Part shown: piece after piece, positions 1 to 6,653 of the stretch
Numbering within the stretch: position 1 is the stretch's first letter
Layout of the letters: each line of letters opens with the position of its first letter
Assembly: GCA_905213725.1 (NCBI GenBank)
Contig: CAJMJM010000034.1
Coordinates: forward strand, 1 to 15,688
DNA length: 15,688 nt
Source of the DNA: Collinsella aerofaciens
Lineage (GTDB): Bacteria; Actinomycetota; Coriobacteriia; Coriobacteriales; Coriobacteriaceae
Reading direction: 5' to 3'
The notes under the pieces: generated by a model
Database searches by the model: none
The model's input: only the letters and a program-made list of their open reading frames with translations
Told to the model about the DNA's origin: nothing
Position numbers and translations under genes: made by a program

Positions 1-1
1 G

Positions 2-76
2 CCCGAAATCGAAGACGCCCGCGAGCATATCAGCTACAACGAAGAGCGCATCCAGCCGGATAAGGTTGTGGAGTAA
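2..76 (+). CDS. C-terminal end of an unidentified protein (partial)
   Basis: The window opens inside a plus-strand reading frame that ends at TAA (74-76). The last 24 residues are visible; they are charged and finish with IQPDKVVE. Nothing in this short tail identifies a family, so no function is proposed. The gene converges on recN, whose stop lies about 60 bases away across an inverted repeat. It is the only plus-strand gene in the window. That it is coding is inferred from the open frame reaching the edge and from the hairpin just after the stop. Confidence 0.5.
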   Translation, partial: PEIEDAREHISYNEERIQPDKVVE

Positions 77-84
77 AACGCGTA

Positions 85-117
85 GTGGGACAAAAATTTC
101 AGTCTATTTTGTCCCAC
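85..117. terminator. Inverted repeat between convergent genes, possible bidirectional terminator
   Basis: GTGGGACAAAA (85-95) is perfectly repeated in inverse as TTTTGTCCCAC (107-117) around an 11-base loop. It sits between the stop of the plus-strand gene (76) and the stop of recN (136), where a shared terminator is expected. Neither strand has a clean T-run directly after the stem, although the minus strand shows TTTT six bases beyond it, so termination is inferred from position. A dispersed REP-like element is the alternative. Confidence 0.55.
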
Positions 118-135
118 CAACACCGCTGATACGAC

Positions 136-1764
136 CTAACCTCGAGCTTCTTCAAGCATCTGCTTGGCATGCGCAAGACTTGCCTCCGATTGGTCGCCGC
201 TGAGCATGCGGGCAATCTCGGCAGTGCGAGCATCCCCAGCCACCTCATCCAGATGCGTCTGGGGAACGTCGCCGGGCTCTTTACTGACCACGTAGTGCTT
301 GTCGGCCATAACCGCAACCTGCGCCAGGTGTGTTACGACGATGACCTGATGCGTGGCGGCAAGATCGGCCAGCACACCAGCAAGAGCGCGGGCCGTGGAG
401 CCGCCGACACCAGCATCGACCTCGTCAAACACCAGCGTATCGACACCGTCCGCGTTACCGAGGACAACCTTACTTGCCAACATGACGCGGCTGAGCTCGC
501 CGCCCGACGCAATGCGGCGCAGGGGACGTGGAGTCAAACCGGCACCGCTGCGGTATAGCAGCTCGTAGCTCGAAGGACCAACGGGCGTCCACTCAGCACG
601 GGGAAGATCACGCGACTCCCAGACGAGCTCGGCGCCGCCCATCTCCAGGCGAGCCATCTGGCGGCAAACCTCGTGGCAGAAGCGCGGGGCCGCCACATTG
701 CGAGCGCGCTTAAGTGCCTTGGCAGCGGCAAACAACTCGTGCTCGGCGCTCCCGAGTGCCTCACGCGCCTTTCTGATCTGTTCATCGCCATCATCGACCA
801 GGGACAGCAGCTCTTGCGAGCGATCGCGCATGGCAAAAACATCGTCCATGGTAGGACCCCACTGACGCAACAGACCCTTGAGGTCGGAATACCGCTCACG
901 CATGCGAGCGAGCTCGCGCGGGTCGAAGGCGATGCCATCGCGATAGGCACGAAGCTCGTTCGCGCAATCCTCAAGGGAGATACAGGCATCCGATAGTGCA
1001 TCGGCAATGTCGCCGAGTTTGCGATCGACGGTAGCCATTCGGGAAAGCTCTGCCACGGCGCTGTTCACGGCATCGAGCGCTCCCCCTTCGGCGGCAAGCG
1101 ATGCATGGGCATCGTTAGCCGTGGCAACCAGTACCTCGGCATGTTCGGAGCGCGGCAGCAGCTTCTCGAGTTCCTCATACTCACCCGGCTTGGGGTCGAC
1201 CTCGCCGATGCGCTCGAGGGCAAAGCGCGCCTCCTCGACGCGGCTCCCCTGCGCACGCGAGGCCTCTTCGACACGTCGAACCTCCTTGGCGGCAGCCCGC
1301 GAAGCCTTAAAGCAGGCGCGGTACGCATCCAGCGCCTCGAGCGCAGAGCGTCCCGCCCACGCATCGACCATCGCAACGTGATGCGCCGGATCGAGTACGC
1401 GCTGGTGCTCGTGCTGGCCGCACAGATCCATCATCACGCCGACGCGCTCCGAAAGCTCGCGCACGCTGGCGATGCGGCCGTCAATCTTGACGCGGCTGCG
1501 GCCCTCGGCGGAAAGGCTGCGCTGGACCGTGAAGCCTTCCGTGTCGTGCGGGCCGTCAAACAGGCGCGCCTCGACGCTCGCCAGCGCCTCGCCCTCGCGC
1601 ACCGTCGACGAATCCGCGCGCTCACCCAAAATAAGCTTGAGGGCCGAGAGCAGCGCGGTCTTGCCGGCGCCGGTCTCGCCGGTCAGGACAGTCAGGCCGG
1701 CACTCGGCACCAGCGTCGCCTCGCGAATGAGTGCAATGTTAGAAACCTGCATCTCATCGATCAT
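136..1764 (-). CDS. recN: DNA repair protein RecN
   Basis: RecN is an SMC-like ATPase that acts early in double-strand-break repair by recombination. The 542-residue length is typical. Visible parts are the Walker A GETGAGKT at residues 29-36, the family motif LCGQHEHQ near residue 115, a long central coiled-coil region, the ABC signature ASGGELSR at 419-426, the Walker B stretch LVFDEVDAG at about 444-452 and the VTHLAQVA H-loop near 478. The ATG at 1764 has GGAG six bases upstream (1771-1774) and overlaps the nadK stop by 11 bp, indicating translational coupling; a second ATG at codon 5 is less well placed. It is the last gene of the efp-to-recN run. No SOS box is expected or seen directly before it, since it is internal to an operon. 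Confidence 0.97.
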   Translation of the reverse strand: MIDEMQVSNIALIREATLVPSAGLTVLTGETGAGKTALLSALKLILGERADSSTVREGEALASVEARLFDGPHDTEGFTVQRSLSAEGRSRVKIDGRIASVRELSERVGVMMDLCGQHEHQRVLDPAHHVAMVDAWAGRSALEALDAYRACFKASRAAAKEVRRVEEASRAQGSRVEEARFALERIGEVDPKPGEYEELEKLLPRSEHAEVLVATANDAHASLAAEGGALDAVNSAVAELSRMATVDRKLGDIADALSDACISLEDCANELRAYRDGIAFDPRELARMRERYSDLKGLLRQWGPTMDDVFAMRDRSQELLSLVDDGDEQIRKAREALGSAEHELFAAAKALKRARNVAAPRFCHEVCRQMARLEMGGAELVWESRDLPRAEWTPVGPSSYELLYRSGAGLTPRPLRRIASGGELSRVMLASKVVLGNADGVDTLVFDEVDAGVGGSTARALAGVLADLAATHQVIVVTHLAQVAVMADKHYVVSKEPGDVPQTHLDEVAGDARTAEIARMLSGDQSEASLAHAKQMLEEARG

Positions 1765-2614
1765 GGCGGACTCCGTAGAATACGCGGCTCACCGAGTTGT
1801 AAAAACTCTCGGGGCCGTAGTCGAGCAGCAGCACATCGCCGGGGCCTCGGCGCACGGCCACGCTCTCGACCGTGCCGTCGCAGGTAATAAACTGTCCATC
1901 GATAGCGATCGCCGGAACGCTCGGACGGTCATCAGACATAAAGATTTCGACGACATCGCTCGGCGAAGTCAAGAAAGCGCGAGCTTGAATGGTGTGCGGC
2001 GCAATGGGTACGCAGACCATGCCCGTATAGTCAGGGCTCACGATGGGGCCACCGGCGCTGAGCGCGTAACCCGTAGAACCAGTCGCCGTCGATACGACGA
2101 CAGTGTCATTGCGTTGGCGGTCGATATGGTGACCGGACACCGTGTTGTCATACTCGTCCATATCGGACAGGGTGCCGCGCGTAAGCGCCATGTCGTTGAG
2201 GGCGAAGGTGCGCACAACATCCTTCGTACCATCTTCGCGCACGGACACGATATCCGCGGCGATGGTAGCGCGACGGCTCACATGCAGCTCGCCGGACAGG
2301 GCGTCGCTCACGACCTGCAGAATGTCGCGCTCCTCGGGACTCGCAGCAGTTAAAAAACCCAGGTGACCATAGGAAAGACCGAGGATAGGAATCTCACGAT
2401 GGTTGAGGATGCGGGCAGCGCGCAGCAACGTGCCGTCGCCGCCGAGCGTAATGACCAGATCGGAGCCGTCAATATCAGGCGTGCTTTGAATCTTCGATCG
2501 CTGGTCGGCAGCCCATGCGACCTCATAGCCCTGGCGCGTCAGCCAAAGCTCGAGCATCAGGCCGCTCTCGACCGCCTCTTGCTTGTAGTAATTGGGAACC
2601 AGAAAGACCTTCAT
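1754..2614 (-). CDS. nadK: NAD kinase
   Basis: This cytosolic enzyme phosphorylates NAD to NADP using ATP or polyphosphate. The 286-residue protein has the diagnostic GGDGT at residues 58-62, with the catalytic Asp at 60, the LND pair at 139-141 that binds the nicotinamide ribose, and the glycine-rich TGSTGYALSAGGP at 178-190. The ATG at 2614 overlaps the tlyA stop as ATGA, and the 3' end overlaps recN. The order tlyA-nadK-recN is widespread in Gram-positive bacteria and supports the assignment. Nothing abnormal was seen. Confidence 0.97.
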   Translation of the reverse strand: MKVFLVPNYYKQEAVESGLMLELWLTRQGYEVAWAADQRSKIQSTPDIDGSDLVITLGGDGTLLRAARILNHREIPILGLSYGHLGFLTAASPEERDILQVVSDALSGELHVSRRATIAADIVSVREDGTKDVVRTFALNDMALTRGTLSDMDEYDNTVSGHHIDRQRNDTVVVSTATGSTGYALSAGGPIVSPDYTGMVCVPIAPHTIQARAFLTSPSDVVEIFMSDDRPSVPAIAIDGQFITCDGTVESVAVRRGPGDVLLLDYGPESFYNSVSRVFYGVRHDR

Positions 2615-3414
2615 AGCGTTGCAGCTTTCTCGCTCATAACCGATACCTGGGATTGCAGCTCGTCTTGCGAGCGATCGCCGGGGTCAAATCTCGTGCCGTA
2701 CAGGAAAAACTCAACGTTGCCCTTGGCACCATGAATGGGCGACACGCACACATCGACCGGGAACAGGCCCTTGGCAGCAAAGAGTTCAACCGCCGCCACG
2801 AGTGTATCGCGGCGCACGGCGGAATCGGTCACAATGCCGCCCTCGCCCACCAGCGCCGCCGGAGTCTCAAACTGCGGCTTTACGAGCGTGCAGAATGCAC
2901 CCGTAGGCGCCAGGCACGCCAGTACCGCATCGATAATGTTCGCGATGCTGGTAAACGAGACATCACACACAGCCAGGTCGATAGTGCCGGCATAGCCAAG
3001 CTCAGGCAGCTGCGTCACGTTTGTGCGCTCATGCAGCGTCACGCGATCGTCCTGGCGCAACGACCAATCGAACTGGGCGCGACCCACGTCCACCGAGACA
3101 ACGGTCGCAGCTCCGCGCTTGAGCAGACAATCGGTAAAGCCGCCGGTAGAGCAGCCCACATCCAGACAGGCAAGGCCCGTCGGATTGATGCCAAACGCAT
3201 CAAGCGCGCCTTCGAGCTTAAGACCGCCGCGGCCAACATAGGGAATGCGCCCCTTCACATGCAGCGGCAGCCCCGGGATCACCTTAAGGCCCGGCGAAGT
3301 CAAGCGCTCACCGCCACTCGAGACCAAGCCGGCCATAAGAGTGCGAAGGGCATCCGCGCGATCGGCGCAGATGCCCTGTGAAATCAGTTCGTCATCAAGA
3401 CGCACGCGTTTCAT
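2611..3414 (-). CDS. tlyA: TlyA family rRNA 2'-O-methyltransferase (hemolysin-like)
   Basis: TlyA proteins use S-adenosylmethionine to methylate riboses of 16S and/or 23S rRNA; in mycobacteria this confers capreomycin sensitivity. The N-terminal S4 RNA-binding domain (about residues 3-60, beginning RVRLDDEL) is followed by a FtsJ-like domain with the SAM motif LDVGCSTGGFTD at 84-95, CDVSF at 150-154 and VKPQFE at 178-183, and then SPIHGAKGN. I chose the ATG at 3414 because it places RVRLD at the usual distance from the N-terminus. The frame stays open to an ATG at 3423 and a TTG at 3426, and no strong Shine-Dalgarno decides between them. The stop overlaps nadK as ATGA. A role in rRNA methylation is family knowledge; the target here is inferred. 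Confidence 0.93.
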   Translation of the reverse strand: MKRVRLDDELISQGICADRADALRTLMAGLVSSGGERLTSPGLKVIPGLPLHVKGRIPYVGRGGLKLEGALDAFGINPTGLACLDVGCSTGGFTDCLLKRGAATVVSVDVGRAQFDWSLRQDDRVTLHERTNVTQLPELGYAGTIDLAVCDVSFTSIANIIDAVLACLAPTGAFCTLVKPQFETPAALVGEGGIVTDSAVRRDTLVAAVELFAAKGLFPVDVCVSPIHGAKGNVEFFLYGTRFDPGDRSQDELQSQVSVMSEKAATL

Positions 3415-3449
3415 GAATGCCATCAACCATTCGTATCCGGAGATGCGGC

Positions 3450-3689
3450 CTAGCTATCCTGGGATTCGTTTGCCGCATCCTCATCGTATTCCTGTTCGAG
3501 CTTGTCGGCCTCACGCGGCGTCAGCTCAAACTTGTCGACCATGTCGACCGCACGGGAGCCCAGCTCAATCGCCTCGTCAAACAGATCGAGCGAACGCTCC
3601 AAGGACGTATCCTTAGAGCGAACGGTAGCTATGATCTGGTCCAAGCGGTCCGAAATCTCGTCGAAGTTGCGGACGGAACCCTCTGGCAT
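3450..3689 (-). CDS. xseB: Exodeoxyribonuclease VII small subunit
   Basis: XseB packs along the helical arms of XseA to form exonuclease VII, which degrades single-stranded DNA to short oligonucleotides. The 79-residue, mostly helical protein has the family pattern: FDEISDRLDQII at 9-20, then SLERSLDLFDEAIELG and an acidic tail. The ATG at 3689 follows the nusB stop by two bases; GAGGAG in the final nusB codons serves as its ribosome-binding site. The catalytic partner xseA, commonly next to xseB, is not in the window. Small proteins of this type are easily mis-assigned, but motif and neighbourhood agree. Confidence 0.92.
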   Translation of the reverse strand: MPEGSVRNFDEISDRLDQIIATVRSKDTSLERSLDLFDEAIELGSRAVDMVDKFELTPREADKLEQEYDEDAANESQDS

Positions 3690-3691
3690 GG

Positions 3692-4276
3692 CTACTCCTC
3701 GACGGTACCGGTCTCGGCCTCGGCGACCTCAGCGTCCTCGTCGAGAACGCCGGCCTCGGCCTGAGCAACCGCAACCTTTGCGGCAGCCTCGGCAGCCTGT
3801 GCCTCCTCGCGAGCGCGATCCTCGGCCAGCAGCTCCTGGTATAGGTCCTCGCCCGGCAGCTCCTCGCTGCGAGCGATCTTACCCAGCACGCCGTTGACGA
3901 ACGACGCGGACTGGTCGGTGCCATAGGCCTTGGCAAGCTCAACGGCCTCGTTGATCACGATGGCGTCCGAGACCTCCTCGTCGGTGAGGAAACGCATCTC
4001 GTAAACGGCGATACGCAGCAGGTTGCGGTCGGCGCCGGGCATGCGCATAAGATCCCAGTTCTTGGCAACGGAGCGCAGAGCACAGTCGATGCGGTCGATA
4101 TGCTCGTAGGCACCGCGGCACAGCTCCAGAGCATAGGGATCGAGGGGACCCTTCGAGATCAGGAAATCACCCTCGAGGACGCGCTCGAGCGGGCTGTCCG
4201 TGGCCTCGGCCTGGAACAGCAGCTGCAGCGCCTGACTGCGGGCAAGCGTACGCCCGCGATAAACCTTAAGGCTCAA
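3692..4276 (-). CDS. nusB: Transcription antitermination factor NusB with acidic C-terminal extension
   Basis: NusB binds NusE (ribosomal protein S10) and boxA RNA to support antitermination on rRNA operons. Residues about 10-136 form the canonical domain: ALQLLFQAEATD near 16-27, DRNLLRIAVYEM at 83-94 and the INEAVELAKAYG/FVNGVLGKIA block at 108-135. The usual protein is about 140 residues; here it is 194 because of a roughly 55-residue tail rich in Ala and Glu. The start is TTG at 4276, supported by AAGGAG six bases upstream inside the last codons of the Asp23-family gene. The tail could be a charged linker or simply tolerated; no domain is recognised in it. Confidence 0.95.
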   Translation of the reverse strand: MSLKVYRGRTLARSQALQLLFQAEATDSPLERVLEGDFLISKGPLDPYALELCRGAYEHIDRIDCALRSVAKNWDLMRMPGADRNLLRIAVYEMRFLTDEEVSDAIVINEAVELAKAYGTDQSASFVNGVLGKIARSEELPGEDLYQELLAEDRAREEAQAAEAAAKVAVAQAEAGVLDEDAEVAEAETGTVEE

Positions 4277-4279
4277 AGG

Positions 4280-4642
4280 TTACTCCTTGGGGAAAACGAG
4301 GCCGTCGATGCAAACGTCAACGCGCTCGACCTCAACGCCACCCTGGGCATCGATGGCGGCGACCACGGCAGCGCGAACGGCCTCGGCGAGTTTCTTGAAC
4401 GGATAGCCAAAGAACACCACGACGCGCACGGTGAGTGCGAGCTTGTCGCCGACGACCTCGGCCTCGACCGCCGGCTCGGAAGCCGGGGCCTTGGACGAGA
4501 GCATCATGGAGACAAGGTTGGTGGCAAGGTCCTTGACGCCAACGGAGGCGATGCCCTCGACATCGGACACGGCGCGCGAGACGATGGCGGTCAGAACATC
4601 GGGCGAAATCCCGATGCCGTCAATCTTGATTTCCTGGGGCAT
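4280..4642 (-). CDS. Asp23/Gls24 family envelope stress response protein
   Basis: The 120-residue protein matches the Asp23/Gls24 (DUF322) family: an N-terminal ISPDVLTAIVSRAVSDVEGI, a variable middle, a hydrophobic beta stretch LALTVRVVVFFGYP and the helix KKLAEAVRAAV followed by VERVDVCIDGL. In Staphylococcus the relative Asp23 is abundant, held at the membrane by AmaP and linked to envelope stress; no AmaP gene is present here. Position next to nusB is common in Gram-positive bacteria and may reflect a housekeeping role. The ATG at 4642 has AGGAGG five bases upstream. The precise function in this organism is unknown. Confidence 0.93.
   Translation of the reverse strand: MPQEIKIDGIGISPDVLTAIVSRAVSDVEGIASVGVKDLATNLVSMMLSSKAPASEPAVEAEVVGDKLALTVRVVVFFGYPFKKLAEAVRAAVVAAIDAQGGVEVERVDVCIDGLVFPKE
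4283..4288 (-). promoter_or_regulatory. Ribosome-binding site fixing the nusB TTG start
   Basis: On the minus strand this reads AAGGAG, six bases before TTG at 4276-4274, and is embedded in the last sense codon and upstream base of the Asp23-family gene. No ATG or GTG gives a better fit before the conserved NusB domain, so this site decides the start and suggests coupling of the two genes. Confidence 0.75.
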
Positions 4643-4666
4643 GAGTCCTCCTAGAAGAGTTGGTTG

Positions 4667-5230
4667 CTAGACGCGGGAGACGAACTTGCCGTCGCGGGTG
4701 TCAACCTTGATGACCTCGCCCTCGTTGAGGTACATGGGGACCTGGATGACAGCGCCGGTGTCGATCGTGGCCGGCTTGGTGGAACCCTGGACGGTGTCGC
4801 CCTTAAAGCCCGGGTCGGTCTGGACGATGGTGGTCTCGATGAACATCGGCGGGGTCACGCCCATGAGCTCATCGTCGGCGAAGAGCAGCTGGCAGATGTC
4901 GTTCTCGCGCAGCCACTTGGAGTTCTCGCCCACCATGTCCTCGGGAACGGGAACCTGCTCATAGGACTCGTTGTCCATGAAGATGTAGTCGGTGCCATCG
5001 TTGTAGAGGTACTGGAACTCACGGGTGGTGAGCATGACGCTCTCGAACTTGGTGCCGGCGTTGCAGGTGTTCTCGACGACGCGGCCGCTCTTGATGTCGC
5101 GGGTCTTGTAGCGCACAAACGCGCCGCCCTTGCCCGGCTTGACATGCTGGAACTCGACGATGGTGTAGACCTTGTCCTTGATGCGGAGACCGAGGCCGTT
5201 CTTGAAGTCGGCGGTGGAAATGGTAGGCAT
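4667..5230 (-). CDS. efp: Translation elongation factor P
   Basis: EF-P binds the ribosome between the P and E sites and relieves stalling at consecutive prolines. From the ATG at 5230 the protein is 187 residues, the normal size, with MPTISTADFKNGL at the N-terminus, the tip loop KPGKGGAF (Lys at position 34, the residue modified in several lineages) and the terminal IKVDTRDGKFVSRV. The frame stays open upstream to 5263, but AAGAAAGG five bases before 5230 and the family length support the shorter start. No EF-P modification gene (epmA/epmB, earP) is in the window. It heads a seven-gene run to recN. Confidence 0.97.
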   Translation of the reverse strand: MPTISTADFKNGLGLRIKDKVYTIVEFQHVKPGKGGAFVRYKTRDIKSGRVVENTCNAGTKFESVMLTTREFQYLYNDGTDYIFMDNESYEQVPVPEDMVGENSKWLRENDICQLLFADDELMGVTPPMFIETTIVQTDPGFKGDTVQGSTKPATIDTGAVIQVPMYLNEGEVIKVDTRDGKFVSRV

Positions 5231-5287
5231 AGCGACCTTTCTTGTTATAGGCAGACCGCACAAGCGTCCAAATTACATACGAAAGAA

Positions 5288-5293
5288 ATTATA
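5288..5293 (-). promoter_or_regulatory. Candidate -10 element for the efp-recN operon
   Basis: TATAAT, a perfect -10 hexamer on the minus strand, lies about 58 bases upstream of the efp ATG and just after the pepP terminator, where a promoter is expected. No good -35 hexamer is found at 16-18 bases. A small palindrome, CGCC-TGA-GGCG (5307-5317), occupies the spacer/-35 region. Function is inferred. Confidence 0.45.
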
Positions 5294-5324
5294 CACTTGC
5301 AGACGGCGCCTGAGGCGAGCGCAT

Positions 5325-5367
5325 AAAAAGAGAACGCGGGGCGTCCGAATCAATCCGGACGCCCCGC
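5325..5367 (-). terminator. Rho-independent terminator after the M24 peptidase gene
   Basis: A perfect 12-bp GC-rich stem (5336-5347 with 5356-5367) and an 8-base loop is followed on the minus strand by a T-rich tract whose T-run is at 5329-5325. It lies 24 bases past the pepP stop and separates that gene from the efp operon. Confidence 0.9.
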
Positions 5368-5390
5368 CCCAAACTATCTACTGAAGTAAA

Positions 5391-6521
5391 CTAGCAGTCG
5401 ATAACGTGCAGGTCGTGCGGGGTCTTGGTGAAGGGCTCATAGCCGTTCTCGGTGACCACGCCGTAGTCCTCCAGGCGCACGCCGCCCACGCCGGGCAGGT
5501 AGACGCCGGGCTCCATGGTGATAACCGAGCCGACCTCGATGATATTCTTGCTGCGGTTAAAGTTGGGCAGCTCATGGATGTCGATGCCCACGCCGTGACC
5601 CAAGCCATGGTTATAGTAATCGCCATAGCCGGCATCGCCGATGATCTTCTTGGAGAGCTTGAAGATGTCGTTGCCCTCAACGCCCGGATGGATGGCGGCG
5701 ACGCACTCCTCGTGCGTACGGCGCACGAGTGCGTACAGGTCGAGCTGCTCCTGGGTGGGCTCGCCCATCACGACAGTGCGCGTCATGTCGGAGCGGTAAT
5801 CGCAATAGCCCGCGCCGTAATCCATAAGAACGAAATCGCCCTTCTCGCTCCCGCGGTCGCTCGTCACGGCATGCGGGGTGGCGGTGTTGGGGCCGCTCGC
5901 GACGATGGAACCGAAGGCCAGGCTGTCGGCACCGTTGGCGAACATAAAGTTCTCGAGCTCGTTGCGTACCTGCTTCTCGGTCATACCGGGCTTAATAAAG
6001 CCGAGCATGTGCTGGAAGGCGGCATCGGTGATCGACTGCGCATGGCGCATGAGCTCAATCTCCTCGGCGTCCTTGATGGCGCGCATCTTGCGGATATCGT
6101 CGTGCATCAGCGGCAGCATACAGGCGACGGAACGGTCCTCCAGGCCGCGCTGAATACCCTGGTAGAAATTAATCTGCATATCGTCCTCGACAGCGCAGAC
6201 GCGGCATTTGTTGGCCGCGATCTTGCCGGCGACCCAACCGGGGATGGTGCCCTCATCCATGTCGTAGACCCAGGGGCTGCCGGCTGGCGTGTTCTCCTCA
6301 AAGCTGTTGAGGTAGCGCGAGTCGGTGTGGAACAGGCACTGGTCGGCCGTAATAAACGCAGCGTGCGGGAACTCGAAGGTGTAGTCGAAGACGCCCTTCA
6401 CGCCCGTAAGCCAACGAAGGTTGGCCTCGTCGCGCACCACGATGGCGTCGTAGCCACGCTCGACCATCAGGGCACGGACACGCTCGATACGACCGGCAGG
6501 ACCGGCAGCAAACTCAGACAT
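5391..6521 (-). CDS. pepP: M24 family Xaa-Pro aminopeptidase/dipeptidase
   Basis: M24 metallopeptidases cleave peptides at the X-Pro bond using two metal ions. The 376-residue cytosolic protein has an N-terminal creatinase-like domain (about 10-140) and a C-terminal pita-bread domain with all five expected metal ligands visible: D234 and D245 (in DYGAGYCDYRSDMTRT), H309 (GHGVG), E337 (MEPGVY) and E351 (RLED). The sequence does not separate aminopeptidase P from prolidase, so the symbol is a family-level choice. The ATG at 6521 has AAAGGA seven bases upstream. A peptidase of this family beside efp is a conserved arrangement in Gram-positives. It appears to be transcribed alone, with a palindrome upstream and a strong terminator downstream. 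Confidence 0.93.
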   Translation of the reverse strand: MSEFAAGPAGRIERVRALMVERGYDAIVVRDEANLRWLTGVKGVFDYTFEFPHAAFITADQCLFHTDSRYLNSFEENTPAGSPWVYDMDEGTIPGWVAGKIAANKCRVCAVEDDMQINFYQGIQRGLEDRSVACMLPLMHDDIRKMRAIKDAEEIELMRHAQSITDAAFQHMLGFIKPGMTEKQVRNELENFMFANGADSLAFGSIVASGPNTATPHAVTSDRGSEKGDFVLMDYGAGYCDYRSDMTRTVVMGEPTQEQLDLYALVRRTHEECVAAIHPGVEGNDIFKLSKKIIGDAGYGDYYNHGLGHGVGIDIHELPNFNRSKNIIEVGSVITMEPGVYLPGVGGVRLEDYGVVTENGYEPFTKTPHDLHVIDC

Positions 6522-6555
6522 GCAGATTCCTTTCTTGTTGTCTCAATATAGACGG

Positions 6556-6614
6556 GACGGGTCTCAACCGAACGACGGAATCGCATGCGATCCGCAACCG
6601 ATTGAAAACCCGCC
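6556..6614. repeat. Large imperfect palindrome in the pepP 5' region
   Basis: The stretch between the AroB-like stop and the pepP start is an imperfect inverted repeat around the perfect 12-bp palindrome ATCGCATGCGAT (6580-6591). Outer arms pair as CGGGT with ACCCG and TCAACCG with CGATTGA (one wobble on RNA), with small bulges. On the minus-strand RNA it would form a long hairpin, but no T-run follows. It could be a 5'UTR structure, a weak terminator for the upstream operon or a protein-binding site. Confidence 0.6.
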
Positions 6615-6653
6615 CCTCAACATGATACGAAAGACGATGGAAGTCAATAAATC

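Noticed and set aside
1105..2353. Overlapping plus-strand open frames opposite recN and nadK
   Set aside because: Arg/Ala-rich translations with no domain; both complementary genes are fully explained by conserved families.
5406..6551. 381-codon open frame on the plus strand opposite pepP
   Set aside because: Shadow of the M24 peptidase gene; Leu/Val/Gly/Asp-rich translation, no motif, and no independent ribosome-binding site or spacing.
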